From: Cephalotus follicularis
Lineage: Eukaryota; Streptophyta; Magnoliopsida; Oxalidales; Cephalotaceae
DNA length: 64,000 nucleotides
NCBI GenBank assembly: GCA_001972305.1
Contig: BDDD01000370.1
Coordinates: forward strand, 310,001 to 374,000
Direction of reading: 5' to 3'
The notes beneath the pieces were generated by a model. That model made no database searches, was not told the DNA's origin, and was given only the letters and a program-made list of their open reading frames with translations. Within the stretch, counting starts at the first letter, position 1, and every line of letters starts with the position of its first letter. Below are positions 55,001-64,000 of this stretch, in pieces. A program made the translations under genes and the position numbers.

Positions 55001-56273
55001 TCCATTCAATCAGTCACCGGGGATCTTTCTAGCTGATATGCGGGTAGAACCAGTGTTACTGCATCGCATCAAAGATGCACAACCATATGATCCTGAACTG
55101 CAGAGGATTCGAGAGAATCTGGATTCGGAGTCTGATTTTAGAGTGCACGAAGACGGTATTATGAGATATCGGGGACGTGTATGTCTTCCGAATGAGCCTA
55201 GAGTGAAAGAACAGCTACTCCGCTGGGCTCATAAATCCCTGTACAGTATTCACTCGGGGAGCACAAAGATGTATCAAGACATGAAGAAGTGTTACTGGTG
55301 GCCTGGCATGAAGCGGGAGATCACTGAGTATGTGGCAAGGTGTTTGACTTGCCAGACTGTTAAGCCTGAACACCAGAGACCAGCAGGTTTGCTGCAGCCT
55401 TTGCCCATTCCAGAGTGGAAGTGGGAACATGTTACGATGGATTTCGTTTCGGGTTTTCCTCTAACTCGGAACCGTCATAATCCCGTGTGGGTTATCGTGG
55501 ATAGACTCACCAAATCAGCACACTTTCTGCCTACACATGTTACTGATCCTGCGAGCAAGCTAGCTCGATTGTATGCGAAGGAGATAGTGAGATTGCACGA
55601 TGTTCCAGTCAGTATTGTATGCGACAGAGATGCCATCTTCACTTCCAACTACTGGAAGAGATTCCAGTCAGCGTTCGGGATGAAGCTGAACTTGAGTACT
55701 GCCTTCCACCCCCAGACCGATGGGCAGCCTGAGCGTACCATCCAAACCTTGGAGGATATGCTACGGGCTTGCGTTATTGATTTTGCTGGAACCTGAGAGG
55801 ATCACATTCCTCTGATAGAGTTTTCTTACAATAATAGCTATCACTCCAGTATCGGCATGGCACCGTTTGAGGCACTGTATGGAAGGAAGTGCAGATCTCC
55901 TGTGTGTTGGGATGAGGTCGGGGAGCGACCTTTACTCGGGACCGAGTTGGTTGAAGAAACCTCAGAGAAGATCAGGGCAATCAAGAAGAAGCTGCTTGCT
56001 TCTAAGAGTCGGCAGAAGAGCTACACTGACAGTGTGAAGAGAAGGCCTCTGATCTTTAACGTGGGTGATCACGTGTTTTTGAAAGTATCTCCGTGGAAAG
56101 GCGTGCAAAGGTTTGGGAAGAAGGGCAAATTAGCTCCACGCTACATTGGTCCTTTTGAGATTTTGGAGAGAGTCGGGGAGGTAGCTTATCAGCTTGCTTT
56201 ACCTCCTGCACTGTCAAACGTACACGACGTCTTCCACATATCTATGCTAAGGAGATATATCCCAGACTCGTGA
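55001..56273 (+). pseudogene. Integrase of B2, catalytic triad intact
   Basis: The zinc domain has both His (HKSLYSIHSGSTKMY) and both Cys (CLTCQ). The core has Asp in TMDFVSGFP, Asp in CDRDAIFTSNYW and Glu in GQPERTIQ. A single TGA at 55794-55796, replacing a Trp codon after DFAGT, splits the frame. The second half (55857-56273) reads APFEALYGRKCRSPVCWDEV, the GPF block YIGPFEILERV and HDVFHISMLRRYIPDS, followed by TGA. With two premature stops and otherwise intact motifs, this is the best integrase in the window. Confidence 0.92.
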
Positions 56274-56477
56274 CATGTCCTGGACTATGATACCGTTCCT
56301 GTACAGGATGATCTATCTTGTGAGGAGTTCCCTGTGCGGATTCTCGATCGAAAGACGCAGACTTTGAGGAACCGAACCATTTCCATGGTCAAAGTTCAGT
56401 GGCAATTTCATCGGCCCGATGAAGCGACTTGGGAACATGAGGATGACATCCGAGAAAGTTACCCATATTTGATCTAG
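56274..56477 (+). pseudogene. Chromodomain of B2
   Basis: In frame after the TGA at 56271: VQDDLSCEEFPVRILDRKTQ, then MVKVQWQFHRPDEATWEHED and ESYPYLI with TAG at 56475. The aromatic positions (F in EEFPV, W in KVQWQ, W in EATWE) are those expected for a chromodomain-like fold; in known chromoviruses this domain reads heterochromatin marks. Confidence 0.88.
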
Positions 56478-56522
56478 ATTTGTTTTCATTTCGAGGACGA
56501 AATTTCTTGAAGGAGGGGTGGA
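56478..56522 (+). other. Pre-PPT hairpin and polypurine tract of B2
   Basis: ATTTCG-AGGA-CGAAAT (56488-56503) followed by TTGAAGGAGGGGTGGA touching the LTR start at 56523. Confidence 0.85.
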
Positions 56523-59244
56523 TGTAACGCCCGGTAATTTCCTGAATGTAATATTTCGATTTATGATGTAATCATAAACTTGATTTTATGAGAATGATGA
56601 GTTTTTAAACTCAAAGGATGCTTACAAACCCTAATTATGGTCTTGGAAATGGAATGTGTATGTCAAAGCTTGAAACGGCGTAGTTTTGGGATAAAGACAT
56701 CGATGTTCTTATAAAGACGTCGACGCCTATTGGAACCGAGGAACACGTGAATGCATGGGCATGCACGTCGACATTTTGGGAAGGTATCGACACCTTCTTA
56801 AAAAAGGAGAAAATACATCGACGTCTAAGGAAAGATGTCGACGCCTTTGTAAAGAACATCTGTCATGCTTTTTCGCTGGCAGAGTAACATGCAATGAGAT
56901 CTTTGGGGGCTTTACTAGACGCCTTTTCGAGTGCCTTGTGACGTGTTGAGCATGTCGGTGTGTTGCCAAGAATGCTTAAACATGCTCTTCACATGGAACA
57001 TGCAAGGAATATACATCCTAACATGCAACCTGCAAAACAAAGAAGGTTAAAGAAAACAAAAGAAATGCAGAAACCTGGAAAGTGGGAGAGAGCACGAGGG
57101 TGGCCTGTTAAATGTCAGGAGAAGGATGTTTGGGGGGAGCCATCTGCATAAGGATAACCCTCCCAACTTCTCTCTCTCATTTTAAAACACTAAAGGAAAG
57201 AAAGGAAAGAAAACAATGAGTGTGAGAGTCACCATTGTTGAGTTTGCTTGGAGCTAAAGATTGGAGCTCGTGGACAGCAGCTGCTAAGGGGATCTTGGAG
57301 CTACTGGTAGCCTGAACTTGGGAACTCAAAGAGGTGGACCTTCCAGTTCCTAACTTGGAACAATAAGGTAGGGGAAAGCCATACTGTAATTTCGAGTTTG
57401 ATATTCATGCATGGTCTATGATTTTGGATGTATAAAATGCATGATTCTCGAAATGATATTGTTACTGGATTGATGCCATAATATGCTAGATATGTTCTGA
57501 GTATCTGCATGTTGGTTTCTTGCCATGAATACCTGTTATTATGCATGGTTATGGGATTGTTTGGCCACTGTTTGTTAAGTCGTGAGGAACAAGACGACTA
57601 CTGTTGGAAAAGACATCGACGTCTTTTAAATAAACATCGACGTCTTTTTAGTTTTGCCTTGTCACTGATTGAAAGGGATCGACGTCTATAGAAAGGCATC
57701 GACGCCCTAGGCTACCTGCCTGGATTTTGACGTGAAAGACGTAAACGCCTAAGGTTCCTACCTTAACGTGTCGACGCCACCAACAATACGCTGTCGTTTT
57801 AAGGTTCTAGACCTTGAGCGTCGACGCGTAAGAAATGGACATCTTCTGTGGAAAAACACGCTGACACTGAGACTTGGACATCGACGCCTGATGGAAAAGA
57901 CATCGACGCCTTTTGGAAAGACATCGGCGTCTTTGTTACTGTTTGGGGTTTTCTTCATCTAACGATTCGAAACGATCCCGATTCCTGTTAGGGTGCGTTT
58001 GAGCATCTGTATGCATTGCACATATACTGTTTTACTGCCTGTTTGTACTTGAATTATGATTTCTAATGTGTTGTTCCTTAGAAACGCATATGTGAACTTA
58101 AACTGCTATTTTGAGTACGAATGAATATTGATATCATATTTTCAAATATCTTGGGAACCGATTTCCATTACTGTACTGTTTAAAAATATTTTCTACTGAA
58201 AATACCTATTTTTCAAATGTTGTCACTTTTAGAAACATTTTGGAAAACAACTGCCTGTTGTCGATCTAAATGATCATTACTGTTTACTGTACTGTTACTG
58301 TTTAAATTCACTGTTTGCTCTGTGAATTGCTATGTGTTTGTGTTTGAGCTACTAGTTGCATGGCGGAGGTTGCCAGCGTCGACTAGTGGTAGGGTTGTAC
58401 CTAGGGGCCAGGAGCATGGCTAGGTGACTCACTGTACTGTTGCCTTGCTCGGTTGCCCGAAGTGGGGACCGGAGTGGGAGTGTAGCGTGGGGCCAGGAGT
58501 TGGCAGCGCTATACATACTGTTGTTGTGGTCCTATGTGGACATCCTGACTGTTGTTGTTGTCCTATGTGGACATACTGTACTGTACTGTTTATTGGTCCT
58601 TTACAGACATCACTGTGATTGTTGACGTAGCCCTGGCCAGGTTACTACTGTACTGTTACTGTATACATATATTTCTTACATATGTAACACTGATATTTAC
58701 AGTACTATTACACGCATATATATTTTTTCATATATGTATAAACTGGGTCTCCACTGCACTGCATCATTCATGCATTCATATCATGACACGCATTATGTTG
58801 ATCCCGAATTACTGTTATGACTTAGCCGAGTGAGGACAAAGGCTAACCCCCTACTTTACAGATTGATGCAGTGGACTGTTGGGTCGGCATGGACGAAGAT
58901 CAAGCTGTTATAATCTTGATTTTGTTTATCTTCCTGTTTTGTATTAAACCCATGTGGATTATGGTTTCCGGATGTGTCATTGTTATGGTATCGTTTCTGA
59001 AGGAATTTTATATTGTACTGTATTTCACGCTCCGTTTTATGGGCGATTAACTCTAGTGACTTGTATTTGAGTAGCGTGCGGTATGGGACGCACGTTACGT
59101 GTTACAGCTTATGAACTTGTTATGCTTCCGCAACTGACAGTTTGTTTAAAAGTTTTAAATTTTATGGTTTTTGCATGAGCTGTGTTTCATGTTAATTGCC
59201 TTTACCGCTTTAAATGTTGCGTTAATCTGGAACGGGGTGTGACA
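56523..59244 (+). repeat. B2 3' LTR, long form (2,722 bp)
   Basis: TGTAACGCCC to GGGGTGTGACA. Palindrome clusters lie at 56693-56851 and 57609-57934. The TTAGCC/GGCTAA hairpin is at 58822-58847, followed by CCCCCTAC. It retains the 58319-59160 block absent from the 5' LTR. The stretch CTGTACTGTTACTGTTTA near 58280 and later CTGT-rich DNA form a simple-sequence tract. Confidence 0.93.
57609..57934. promoter_or_regulatory. Type 2 palindrome cluster, inner, B2 3' LTR
   Basis: Copies include AAAGACATCGACGTCTTTTA, AAACATCGACGTCTTTTT, GGGATCGACGTCT, GAGCGTCGACGCG and AAAGACATCGACGCCTTT. Compared with the 5' LTR, one copy near 57843 has lost its core. Confidence 0.6.
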
Positions 59245-59249
59245 GCTTC
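59245..59249. other. Target site duplication of B2, right
   Basis: GCTTC directly after the LTR end TGTGACA at 59244; it equals 49470-49474. Confidence 0.9.
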
Positions 59250-60433
59250 CTCCACAACATCTTCACAAACAGAATGACTTTGCTGCGAGTAACCCGTTCC
59301 TGTCGATCCAGAATAGCCTCCGCCTCCTCATCACAAGATAGATCCTCCCGAATGCTGTCCAGAGGATAGTGGACCGCGTGTAGGGGATGATACTGATAGC
59401 CCCTCAATAAGGACACATGGAACACATCATGAACATGTGCTAACTGTGGAGGCAAAGCTAACGGATACGCAACTGCGCCAACCCTCTCCAGAACTTCAAA
59501 CGGTCCTATAAACCGAGGACTCAACCTTCCCTTCAGTCCAAACCGTCGGACACCTTTCCAAGGTGAAACTTTTAAGAACACATGTTCACCTACTTTGAAC
59601 CCCAAATCCTTTCGATGTTTGTCCGCATAACTTTTCTGTCGAGATTGAGCTGCCTTCAACCTCTCCCTTGCTATAGCCACTTTCTCAGTAGTGATTCGTA
59701 CTAGCTCTGGTACCTCGATAACTCTTTCTCCGACTTCATCCCAGCATGTCGGAGTTCGACATTTCCTCCCATAAAGAGCTTCAAATGGAGCCATACCAAT
59801 ACTAGCATGCCAACTGTTATTGTAGGCGACCTCCACTAGGCTCAGATACTCGTCCCAGCTCCCAGTCCACTCCAAAGCACAAGACCTCAACATATCTTCT
59901 AAGGACTGGATGGTCCTCTCTGTCTGCCCATCTGTCTGTGGATGGAAAGCTGTACTGAAATTTAGCCTCGTTCCCCAAGCTTTTTGAAACCCCTTCCAAA
60001 ACCGTGAAGTGAAACGGGGATCCCTATCCGAAACAATTGATATGGGAGTCCCATGCAGTCTCACAATCTCCCGCTGGAAAACCTCCACCAAGCGGTCCAC
60101 AGAAAAGTCCTCTTAGATTGCCAAGAAGTGAGCTGATTTGGTCAACCGATCCACCACAACCCAAAAAGCATCGTTTCTCCTGTAAGTTCTCGGTAAGCCA
60201 GTAACAAAATCCATCACAATACTCTCCCATTTCCATACCGGAACTACCAAGGGCTGTAACATACCACTGGCACGCTGGTGTTCGATCTTGACCTGCTGAC
60301 AGACCAAACACTTCTCGACAAACTCCGCTACATCCCTCTTCGTTCCATTCCACCAGAAATTCCGCTTCAAGTCCCTAAACATTTTTGTAGAACCCGGATG
60401 TATAGAGAATGGAAAGCTATGCGCTTCAGACAA
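59245..60433 (-). pseudogene. Integrase and chromodomain start of D3
   Basis: The zinc domain reads HSFPFSIHPGSTKMFRDLKR ... CLVCQ (60433-60290). The core has Asp in IVMDFVTGLPR, Asp in SDRDPRFTSRFW and Glu in DGQTERTIQ, so the DDE triad is intact; a stop at 60113 lies between the first and second blocks. From 60100 the frame is open through APFEALYGRKCRTPTCWDEV, the GPF block [28 protein letters not shown] and [18 protein letters not shown]. It passes into B2 LTR bases at 59244, so the chromodomain is cut in two by the insertion. Confidence 0.92.
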
Positions 60434-61860
60434 GACAACATCTCTGATAGAAGTATCTGCCGGAACTCACAACCGACTACCCAACCAGATCACTCCATGC
60501 TCATCCACACGGAACTCTGACTGTTTACCTTTTCCAACATTCTGAACTAAGGCCCAAAGCTCGCCGTCATAGCTCTGAGCTACCTTAATTCGAGATATAA
60601 TGGTAGGCTCCATACTCATGCCATCCATATATCCATCTGAACCCCGGACAAACAGATTCAAATCCAATCGCTCCCTATCTGCTATCAAATACGATTAAGT
60701 AACCAAAGCCGCCACACTCCCAGAACTCTTCCTACTCAGAGCATCAGCTACCACGTTTGCTTTACCAGGGTGGTACTGAATATTTAGATCGTAATCCTTC
60801 AAAAGCTCTAACCAATGCCTCTGCCGCATATTCAACTCCTTTTGCGTGAAGATGTACTTTAGACACTTGTGATCGGTAAAGAAGTCATAAGTTTCTCCAT
60901 TCAAGTAGTGCCTCCAAATCTTCAATGCAAACACAGTTGCCGCCATCTCGAGATCATGTGTAGGGTAATTCAACTCGCAAGGCTTCAACTATCTCGAAGC
61001 ATATGCTATCACATGACCATGCTGCATCAGAACACAACCCAAACCCTTCTTAGGAGCATCACCATAAATCTGGGATCCTTCCGACCCAGATGGTAAACAA
61101 AGAATCGGTGCAGACACAAGACCGTTCTTCAGTTTCTCGAAGCTTACCTCTCGTTCATCATTCCACACAAACTTCGCTCCCTTCCTCATAAAATGAGTCA
61201 GTGGCAAGGGTATGGAGGAGAAGCCTTCCACAAACCACCTATAGTAACTAGCTAAACCCAAAAAGCTCTGAACCTCCGATACTGTAGTAGGCCTCGGCCA
61301 TTTAGTAATAGCTTCAACCTTAGCAGGATCCACAGTAATCCCTTTCGCTGTAACCACATGGCCTAAAAACGCCACCTGTTCCAACCAGAACTCACATTTT
61401 GAGAACTTTACGTATAGCTGATTCTTCCTCGGAATACCAAGCACTATACGAAGTTGATCTTCATTAGCTCCATGAAAACTGTCAGTGCATTCGTAAGCCC
61501 AAACGGTATCACCTGAAATTCATAATGCCCATACCGTGTGCGGAAAGCGGTCTTAGGCACATCCTCATCTTTTATCCGCAACTGATGATATCCAGATCTC
61601 AAATGGATCTTAGAAAAATACCGTGCACCTTGGAGTTGATCAAATAGGTCATCAATCCTAGGCAAAGGGTATTTATTACGAACAGTGATCCGATTTAGTT
61701 CTCTGTAGTCAGTACACAGTCTCATAGATCCGTCTTTCTTCTTCACAAACAAAACCGGAGCTCCCCATGGTGAAACACTCAGCCAGATAAAACCCGATCT
61801 AACAACTCTTGCAACTGCTCCTTCAGCTCTTGCAACTCAAGTGGTGCCATCCTATAAGGT
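60434..61860 (-). pseudogene. Reverse transcriptase and RNase H of D3, active site deleted
   Basis: From 61752: [60 protein letters not shown] and [15 protein letters not shown]. At about 61465 the sequence jumps to the [10 protein letters not shown] position, so the segment with the (Y/F)xDD motif (about 37 codons) is missing and the frame shifts. The connection ([36 protein letters not shown]) and RNase H ([49 protein letters not shown]) follow with two stops. The polymerase cannot be active. A linker to integrase occupies 60694-60434. Confidence 0.9.
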
Positions 61861-62520
61861 GCTTTAGATATAGGTGCCACCCCAGGAATGAGATCACTGG
61901 TAAACACCACTTCCCGTTGCGTTGGAAAACCTGGTAACTCCTCCGGAAACACATCAGAAAACTCCCTAACCACAGGATAGTCTTCAAGGCGAGGCTCGAC
62001 CCTTGAGACATCCTTCTCAACCGCTAGAAACCCTTCGGCACCCTTAGCTACTAACTTCTGAGCTTTCATAACAGATATGATCTTAACATCTTTCATAGGT
62101 CGTGTACCCTGATAAATAAAATTAGGTGGACCCACATCTCCAAACAAAACCCTCCGAGTATGACAATCAATCGTAGCCCTCTGGCGATCCAACCAATCCA
62201 TACCCAGAATCATATCAAAATCATACATATCCATAGGAAAAAGATCCGCATCACGAATCCGATCCTCGAAAACAAGTGGGCAAGCATAAAAACACTCAGA
62301 TATCACAACAGATGTCCACATAGGGGTAGAAAGAACCAAAGCTGGATCAAACAACTGCGAAGGCATCCCAAGATGTCGAACAAAAGATCTTGCTACAACC
62401 GAGTGCGTCGATCCAGTATCAAATAACACATAAGCTCTACGGTTACCAACAGAAATAAAACCCGAAACCGTACCTGGAGCATTAGCTGCCTGATGAGTCG
62501 TAATTGCAAAGACTCAGCCT
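61779..62520 (-). pseudogene. Protease of D3
   Basis: The frame 62429-61779 has the active site LFDTGSTHSVVARSF (DTG intact), TPMWTSVVISECF and DFDMILGMDWLDRQRATIDC, then the linker GAEGFLAVEKDVS, REFSDVFPEELPGFPTQREV and [20 protein letters not shown]. It ends in a stop at the first reverse transcriptase block, where SPWGAP is shifted. One further stop, just upstream, follows the zinc-knuckle tail (NVGG, stop). Confidence 0.9.
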
Positions 62521-63659
62521 CCCACGTTGCGTTGCCCAGCATCCGCACCATTACCCTTCCTTTCCTCAGCACGAGCATCCTGACAATCCTTCGCGAAGTG
62601 TCCCATCTGTCCACACACAAAGCAGGTCCCACTGGCCTTATAACAGGTTCCAACCGGATGATACCTACCACAAGTATCACATCTAGTAATCTGAACATTG
62701 GGGTTACCCCCACCAACTCCTTGTGCATTCTTCTGATCATTTCCTTGCTGACGCTGTTGATCACCATCTTTATTCTGCTTGTGATCTCTCTTACGTTGTT
62801 TACCTCCTCTGCCCCTGTTCCATGAACTGCCTTGACCCTTGCTCTACTGTCCAGAATCTTGTTCATTGCTATTCCGCTTTTTATCCCCTTCCTGACGTGC
62901 TTCTTGGAAATCCAATCTCTCAAACTCAATGTTTTTCGCAGCATTTGCAACTTTAGCTACATCCGCAAACTTGGAGTTTATCAACTTTCCCCTCAACTGG
63001 TGATGCAACTTCCACTTGAACTTTCTAGCTTGCTATGATGCTGATCCCGTCGCGGATCTAGTAAACACATCCAATTTGGTGAAACGTGCCAAGAACTCCA
63101 AAATTGTTTCTCCATTCCTCTGCCTGGTATTAACAAATTCCCTAGCATAGGCCTCCTTATCAGCAGTGGGGAAATACTGCTGATAGAAGACTTCTCGGAA
63201 CTCAGACCATAATAGAGTATCAGCATAACCTCCACCCTTAGCCAAATTCAGAGTATTCCACCACTTCTGAGCGTCTCCTTCAAGTTTGTAAGCCGCTAAC
63301 CTTACCTTCTGCTGATCATCACACCTCAGAACACTAAAGATCTTCTCCATGTGTGCTATCAAGTGTTCGGCTTCCACGGGTGTCACAGCTGAATTGAAGG
63401 ACTGCGGCCTCTGTTTCTGAAATCGTTCGAGCCAAACATGAGTAGGTGTGCCATGCCTATCCCCAGTTTCCATATCCCTCTGAACCTCTGCCGGAGCATT
63501 CTCCTCAACAACTTGTTCCCGATTCTGTTGTTGCATTACACGATTCACCTCCTGAGCAACTGCCTGACGAACCAACTCTTCCACAGAACGCTCATTTCTA
63601 ACTTCATTTCGAGCCCCAGCTGGTGCAGTTCTCTGAGGAGTCTTTCTTGTACGTACCAT
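62521..63659 (-). pseudogene. Gag of D3
   Basis: Start MVRTRKTPQRTAPAGARNEV at 63659. The first 208 codons are open: HLIAHMEKIFSVLRCDDQQK, AQKWWNTLNLAKGGGYADTL, EVFYQQYFPTADKEAYAREF and ETILEFLARFTKLDVFTRSA, then a stop at 63033. It continues with FKWKLHHQLRGKLINSKFAD, a Lys/Asn/Gln-rich linker with one stop, a CDTCGRYHPVGTC finger and the knuckle CFVCGQMGHFAKDC. Among the D Gags it is the least damaged. Gag would assemble the particle and bind RNA through the knuckle. Confidence 0.92.
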
Positions 63660-63822
63660 CTACGAAGGAAACCAAAACACGAGATATCAAACCGAAACAC
63701 AAAAATCAAAACAGAAAACATATCAAAATGGCCAAAACATAACAGTCCTAACCCAAGTCTACCCAATCTCACAGGTCAAACCTAGTTAGGCCTTCTAAGG
63801 AACAAATCCTATTCTCTGATAC

Positions 63823-63834
63823 CATAAACTGTAA
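63823..63834 (-). other. Primer binding site of D3
   Basis: The minus strand reads TGGTATCAGAGA, as in D2, five bases from the LTR end at 63840. Confidence 0.9.
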
Positions 63835-63839
63835 CACCC

Positions 63840-64000
63840 CCGAGCTGTGGGAGTCGCTATAGGTGCATATAACAAAACTTAACATAACTAAACATACTAG
63901 AAAAGCTCATCTTTATTAATATACTTAGTTCATAAAGCCAAATATAACATATCATAAAACTGAATCCATTTCAAATAATTCAGATTTCTAAAACTGATTT
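63840..64000 (-). repeat. D3 5' LTR end, short form, runs off the window
   Basis: From 63840 it matches the 3' LTR at 46501 for about 88 bases and then jumps to the equivalent of about 47550, so a block of roughly 960 bases with the CCTATGG hairpin is missing. It continues to the window edge. Confidence 0.88.

Larger units (their letters stand above)
49475..59244 (+). mobile_element. B2: complete-ended chromovirus inserted in D3
   Basis: Both termini and the target duplication are present. Order: LTR start (49475-49968), duplicated border (49969-50487), 5' LTR (50488-52367), PBS, gag, protease, truncated reverse transcriptase, RNase H, integrase, chromodomain, hairpin, polypurine tract, 3' LTR (56523-59244). 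Most of the reverse transcriptase is deleted. It interrupts the D3 chromodomain and is the youngest insertion of the nest. Not autonomous, but a helper element could in principle have moved a similar copy. Confidence 0.92.
59245..64000 (-). mobile_element. D3, proximal part: 5' LTR end to chromodomain
   Basis: On the minus strand: 5' LTR end (from beyond the window to 63840), PBS, gag (63659), protease, reverse transcriptase, RNase H, integrase and the chromodomain start at 59245. It continues at 49474 on the other side of B2. Of the D copies it has the fewest stops, but the reverse transcriptase active site is deleted. Confidence 0.92.

Noticed and set aside
3940-63834. The TGGTATCAGAGC sites as tRNA gene fragments
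   Set aside because: Only 12 bases match, always 4-8 bases after an LTR end, which is the primer binding site position; no tRNA arms surround them.

Overview
This 64 kb window is plant nuclear DNA, probably eudicot heterochromatin, and it is made almost entirely of nested, broken LTR retrotransposons. The evidence is Gag, protease, reverse transcriptase, RNase H, integrase and chromodomain remnants of Ty3/gypsy type on both strands, tRNA-iMet primer binding sites (TGGTATCAGAGC) next to TG...CA LTR ends, a Ty1/copia integrase fragment and an Athila/Tat-like Gag-protease fragment. I found no host protein gene, rRNA, tRNA gene or CRISPR array. Every coding region I can read is a pseudogene with stops, frameshifts or deletions. 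Species cannot be told from the sequence. I label the LTR families A, B (with a minus-strand relative X), D and E for reference only; B and D carry a C-terminal chromodomain (chromovirus, Tekay/Del-like).

Layout. 1-2955 (+): Athila/Tat-like Gag-protease element whose polymerase core is missing and whose integrase C-terminal module is repeated four times. 2956-7010 (-): A element (Gag, PBS, LTR) next to a second A LTR fragment. 7011-9292: LTR-like DNA of another element with a palindrome cluster, then a copia integrase fragment (-). 9279-14829 (-): A LTR pieces and an A RNase H-integrase fragment; 11178-13859 duplicates 4329-7010. 15381-21835 (+): decayed D1 polyprotein, 3' LTR, then a second PBS and leader. 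21836-23419 (-): E Gag and LTR stub. 23420-27531 (+): B1 LTR fused to Gag-protease. 27532-34736 (-): D2, gag to chromodomain with its 5' LTR, lying against the X Gag and LTR (34737-37905). 37906-40096: unassigned DNA with strong hairpins. 40097-43383: opposed LTR fragments. 43384-64000: a readable nest, in which A3 (+) is broken in gag by D3 (-) and D3 is broken in its chromodomain by B2 (+) with a 5-bp target duplication (GCTTC); a 1,013-bp tandem duplication then spans the D3/B2 border.

The most unusual signal lies in the LTRs rather than the genes. Clusters of short palindromes centred on GTCGAC occur in several otherwise different LTRs. The core is constant, but the self-complementary arms change together: CA/TG (type 1), AAAGAC/GTCTTT (type 2), AAGC/GCTT (type 3). 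Arm type does not follow the LTR backbone. Other unannotated structure includes a hairpin with compensatory changes just upstream of the polypurine tract, TTAGC/GCTAA hairpins near LTR ends, a CCTATGG hairpin conserved in D LTRs, and 0.7-1.0 kb losses of the hairpin-bearing LTR segment in three families.
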